Source of the DNA: Flavobacteriia bacterium
GTDB taxonomy: Bacteria; Bacteroidota; Bacteroidia; Flavobacteriales; Flavobacteriaceae
Reading direction: 5' to 3'
Length of the DNA: 64,000 bases
Assembly (NCBI GenBank): GCA_004293165.1
Contig: RDYL01000007.1
Span: 85,445 to 149,444 of the forward strand
This document shows, piece by piece, positions 62,475-64,000 of this stretch. Every line of letters begins with the position of its first letter. Position 1 is the first letter of the stretch. The position numbers were made by a program, and so were the translations under genes. The notes beneath the pieces are model-generated. The model did not search any database, was not told the origin of the DNA, and worked only from the letters and a program-made list of their open reading frames with translations.

Positions 62475-63044
62475 ATGAAATACTTTTTATCGCTTTTATT
62501 GTTACTTACGTTAAGTGTTAACGCTCAAAACAAAGATTGTAGCTATGATGTTGAAGAAAAAACCGATTCAACATCCCTAAAAACACTACCTCATAAATTA
62601 ATGAATGAAAAGATATTTGGCAACAACAAAGATTTCATTTTTTTTGGATTACTAAATAATAATGGCGTTCCCATTCTAAGTTTACAACAGTTACAAAAGA
62701 GTAACGATTTTATTCCTACGAATTGTTTGTCTAAAAGTTCTAAAATTGTAATTCAATTAATGAATGGAAAAATTATTACACTTATTCATGCCTTCGAAGA
62801 TGTTTGTAGTGATTTGAATTACAATACCGAAGAAAAAAGCAATATTAGAATACTAACCGCTTATTTTTACTTTACCAAAAACAATTTTGAAGAATTAAAA
62901 AATAGTCCAATTTCGTTAGTTAGAATTCAATTTTCTGGCGCCTCAAAAGATTATGTAATTAAAACCGAATTGATTTCTGAGTCTTTACAAACAAAAACCA
63001 ATCCCGCTAATTATTTTATGGAGTTTTTGAAGTGTGTGGAGTAG
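62475..63044 (+). CDS. Exported protein, unknown function
   Basis: From the ATG at 62475 the protein has 189 residues with a signal peptide (MKYFLSLLLLLTLSVNAQ). The mature chain has two Cys residues (DCSYDV and NCLSKS), further Cys in EDVCSDL and LKCVE, and a mix of helix and strand. I recognise no family. The ATG at 62454 would lie inside the previous gene, so the later start is better. The 150 bp after it carry no gene that I can support. Confidence 0.65.
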   Translation: MKYFLSLLLLLTLSVNAQNKDCSYDVEEKTDSTSLKTLPHKLMNEKIFGNNKDFIFFGLLNNNGVPILSLQQLQKSNDFIPTNCLSKSSKIVIQLMNGKIITLIHAFEDVCSDLNYNTEEKSNIRILTAYFYFTKNNFEELKNSPISLVRIQFSGASKDYVIKTELISESLQTKTNPANYFMEFLKCVE

Positions 63045-63194
63045 AAAATTTTAAGCTCGATAATTAACAAGTTAATTATGCACAGCAAATATTAAGTAAT
63101 ATTGAATTGTAAATAGAAATAATGTATAATAAATCAATTTGAAATTTATTTTTTTTAAACTTATTTTGTGATACATTTAAAATTAATTTAAAAA

Positions 63195-63719
63195 ATGATG
63201 ATAGAAGATAAATTAATAGAAATTGCGGCATACACAATACCTGCTTTAATTACAGGAGGAGTTGTATTTATAATGATACAAAAAAATTATAGTAACGAAG
63301 AGAGTAAACGCAAATTTGAATTACTAAGAGAAAATCAAAAACAAGCTTTACCAATTCGTTTTCAAGCTTATGAGCGTATAGTATTATTTTTAGAGCGAAT
63401 TAATCCAACACAATTAATAATTCGTGTAGAACCAATAGGAAGTAGCAAAAGTGATTATGCTAGTTTGCTAATTCAACATATTCAATCTGAATTTGAACAT
63501 AATTTAACGCAACAAATTTACTTAAATACTCAAACATGGGATATTGTACTAAAAGCAAAAAACAGTACAATACATCTAATTCGAAAAAATGCAATTTCTC
63601 AAGATGTTGCTGATGCCTTCAAAATGAGAGAAGCCATTATGATAGAACTAACAGAAACAGAAGCACCAAGCAATATTGCGATTCATTATTTGAAAGATGA
63701 ATTTAAAAGCTTTTTTTAA
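63195..63719 (+). CDS. Conserved flavobacterial protein with one N-terminal membrane helix
   Basis: The 174-residue product has a single membrane segment (about residues 10-27, AAYTIPALITGGVVFIMI). A long coiled-coil-like cytoplasmic helix (EESKRKFELLRENQKQAL) and a small helical domain (about 55-174) with the segment QTWDIVLKAKNSTIHLI follow. It looks like a membrane-anchored scaffold. An ATG at 63198 is equally possible. The function is unknown. Confidence 0.7.
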   Translation: MMIEDKLIEIAAYTIPALITGGVVFIMIQKNYSNEESKRKFELLRENQKQALPIRFQAYERIVLFLERINPTQLIIRVEPIGSSKSDYASLLIQHIQSEFEHNLTQQIYLNTQTWDIVLKAKNSTIHLIRKNAISQDVADAFKMREAIMIELTETEAPSNIAIHYLKDEFKSFF

Positions 63720-63908
63720 ATACAATTCATGTTTACTAAGTAATCTAAATCATTTTGTTTCGCTTTTTTTGGATGAATTAAATTATACTGATCCACTGGA
63801 CACTTCACTATAAATTTGTGGAGTATTCTCAATTTTTGAAGTTTTCTTTTTTGTTGACATATTATGTAATATTTAGTCAACTTTTTTTCTAAAAATTACA
63901 CATAACAA
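63720..63908. other. Gene-poor stretch before the rRNA operon end
   Basis: On the minus strand an open frame of about 55 codons reads KFIVKCPVDQYNLIHPKK and NDLDYLVNMNCI, but it has no ATG at its start and no known match comes to mind. A 25-codon ATG frame (63783-63860, minus) overlaps it. Either may be a remnant. I see no certain feature. Confidence 0.25.
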
Positions 63909-63937
63909 AAAACCCCTCATCGATAGATGAAGGGTTT
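63909..63937 (-). terminator. Intrinsic terminator of the rRNA operon
   Basis: On the minus strand AAAACCCTTCATC, loop TATC, then GATGAGGGGTTTTTT (one bulged G) directly follows the 5S rRNA 3' end. Confidence 0.88.
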
Positions 63938-63945
63938 TCAAAAGA

Positions 63946-64000
63946 AAGGCGGCGACATACTCTCCCACATAACTGCAGTACCATCTGCGCAATCGGGCTT
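63946..64000 (-). rRNA. rrf: 5S rRNA, 3' part (truncated by the window edge)
   Basis: On the minus strand the sequence contains GCGCAGATGGTACTGCAGTT and ATGTGGGAGAGTATGTCG, the conserved 3' half of bacteroidotal 5S rRNA, and ends at about 63946 just before the terminator. The 5' half and the 23S and 16S genes lie beyond base 64000. The 3' end is accurate to a few bases only. Confidence 0.93.

Overview
The window is about 64 kb of a low-GC (roughly one third G+C) chromosome from the Bacteroidota, most likely the Flavobacteriaceae and close to Flavobacterium. The reasons are a secreted protein with a type IX secretion C-terminal sorting domain (YPNP motif), many starts preceded by the Bacteroidota promoter element TAnnTTTG, A-rich leaders in place of Shine-Dalgarno sites, a BshA-type bacillithiol enzyme, a DUF3822-rsmD pair, and a large TamB and an LptD_2-type protein with the usual flavobacterial neighbours. 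It looks like ordinary core chromosome. I see no prophage, integrase, transposase, CRISPR array or plasmid gene.

Layout. 1-5.2 kb: a DinB-like protein, an acetyltransferase, an SDR reductase, two transglutaminase-like proteins, a cytosolic substrate-binding-type protein and ung. 5.3-8.4 kb: mutS2, a DCC protein and a 47-residue membrane protein. 8.4-11.4 kb (minus): a T9SS-secreted protein and proline dehydrogenase. 11.5-15.7 kb: aroB, then arginine decarboxylase and a deoxyhypusine-synthase-like enzyme (polyamine unit), then an acidic protein. 15.7-18.7 kb: a DinB protein, an Lrp regulator, an M14 carboxypeptidase and a divergent XRE regulator, with a dense array of palindromic operators between the last two. 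18.7-25.2 kb: an acyltransferase, a spermidine-synthase-like enzyme overlapping a K+ channel, kdsB, a RecD-like helicase, and a membrane protein-DUF3822-rsmD operon. 25.2-27.4 kb: RNase P RNA (minus) and dnaX, which is interrupted by a frameshift exactly at an A10-G run. 27.5-31.1 kb: a lipoprotein and the ppk1-ppx polyphosphate pair. 31.5-38 kb: envelope proteins, bshA, DUF1801 and a GH3/serine hydrolase fusion. 38-45.8 kb: one long minus-strand run (two amidases, MCE protein, two Fe-S proteins, an exported protein, a misnamed conserved protein, serB). 45.9-49.7 kb: lptD, RidA and an exported protein. 49.7-53.1 kb: pfkA, gapA, a GlcNAc-kinase-like ATPase and mgsA. 53.2-57.8 kb: tamB. 57.8-63.7 kb: tsaD, rsmE, DUF4159, an AI-2E-family permease, a THUMP-like methyltransferase and two small proteins. 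The right edge cuts a 5S rRNA (minus), so a ribosomal RNA operon lies just outside.

How the genes relate. Envelope biogenesis dominates (lptD, tamB, MCE, amidases, kdsB, GH3, acyltransferase). A second theme is RNA and translation maintenance (rnpB, rsmD, rsmE, tsaD). A third is central metabolism (pfkA-gapA with methylglyoxal synthase nearby; proline dehydrogenase; aroB; serB). The most unusual signals are the dnaX A10 frameshift, the six-site TTTACA-nn-TGTAAA operator array whose sites double as promoter -7 boxes, the agmatinase-less polyamine unit with a short upstream ORF, and REP-like inverted repeats beside ppx.
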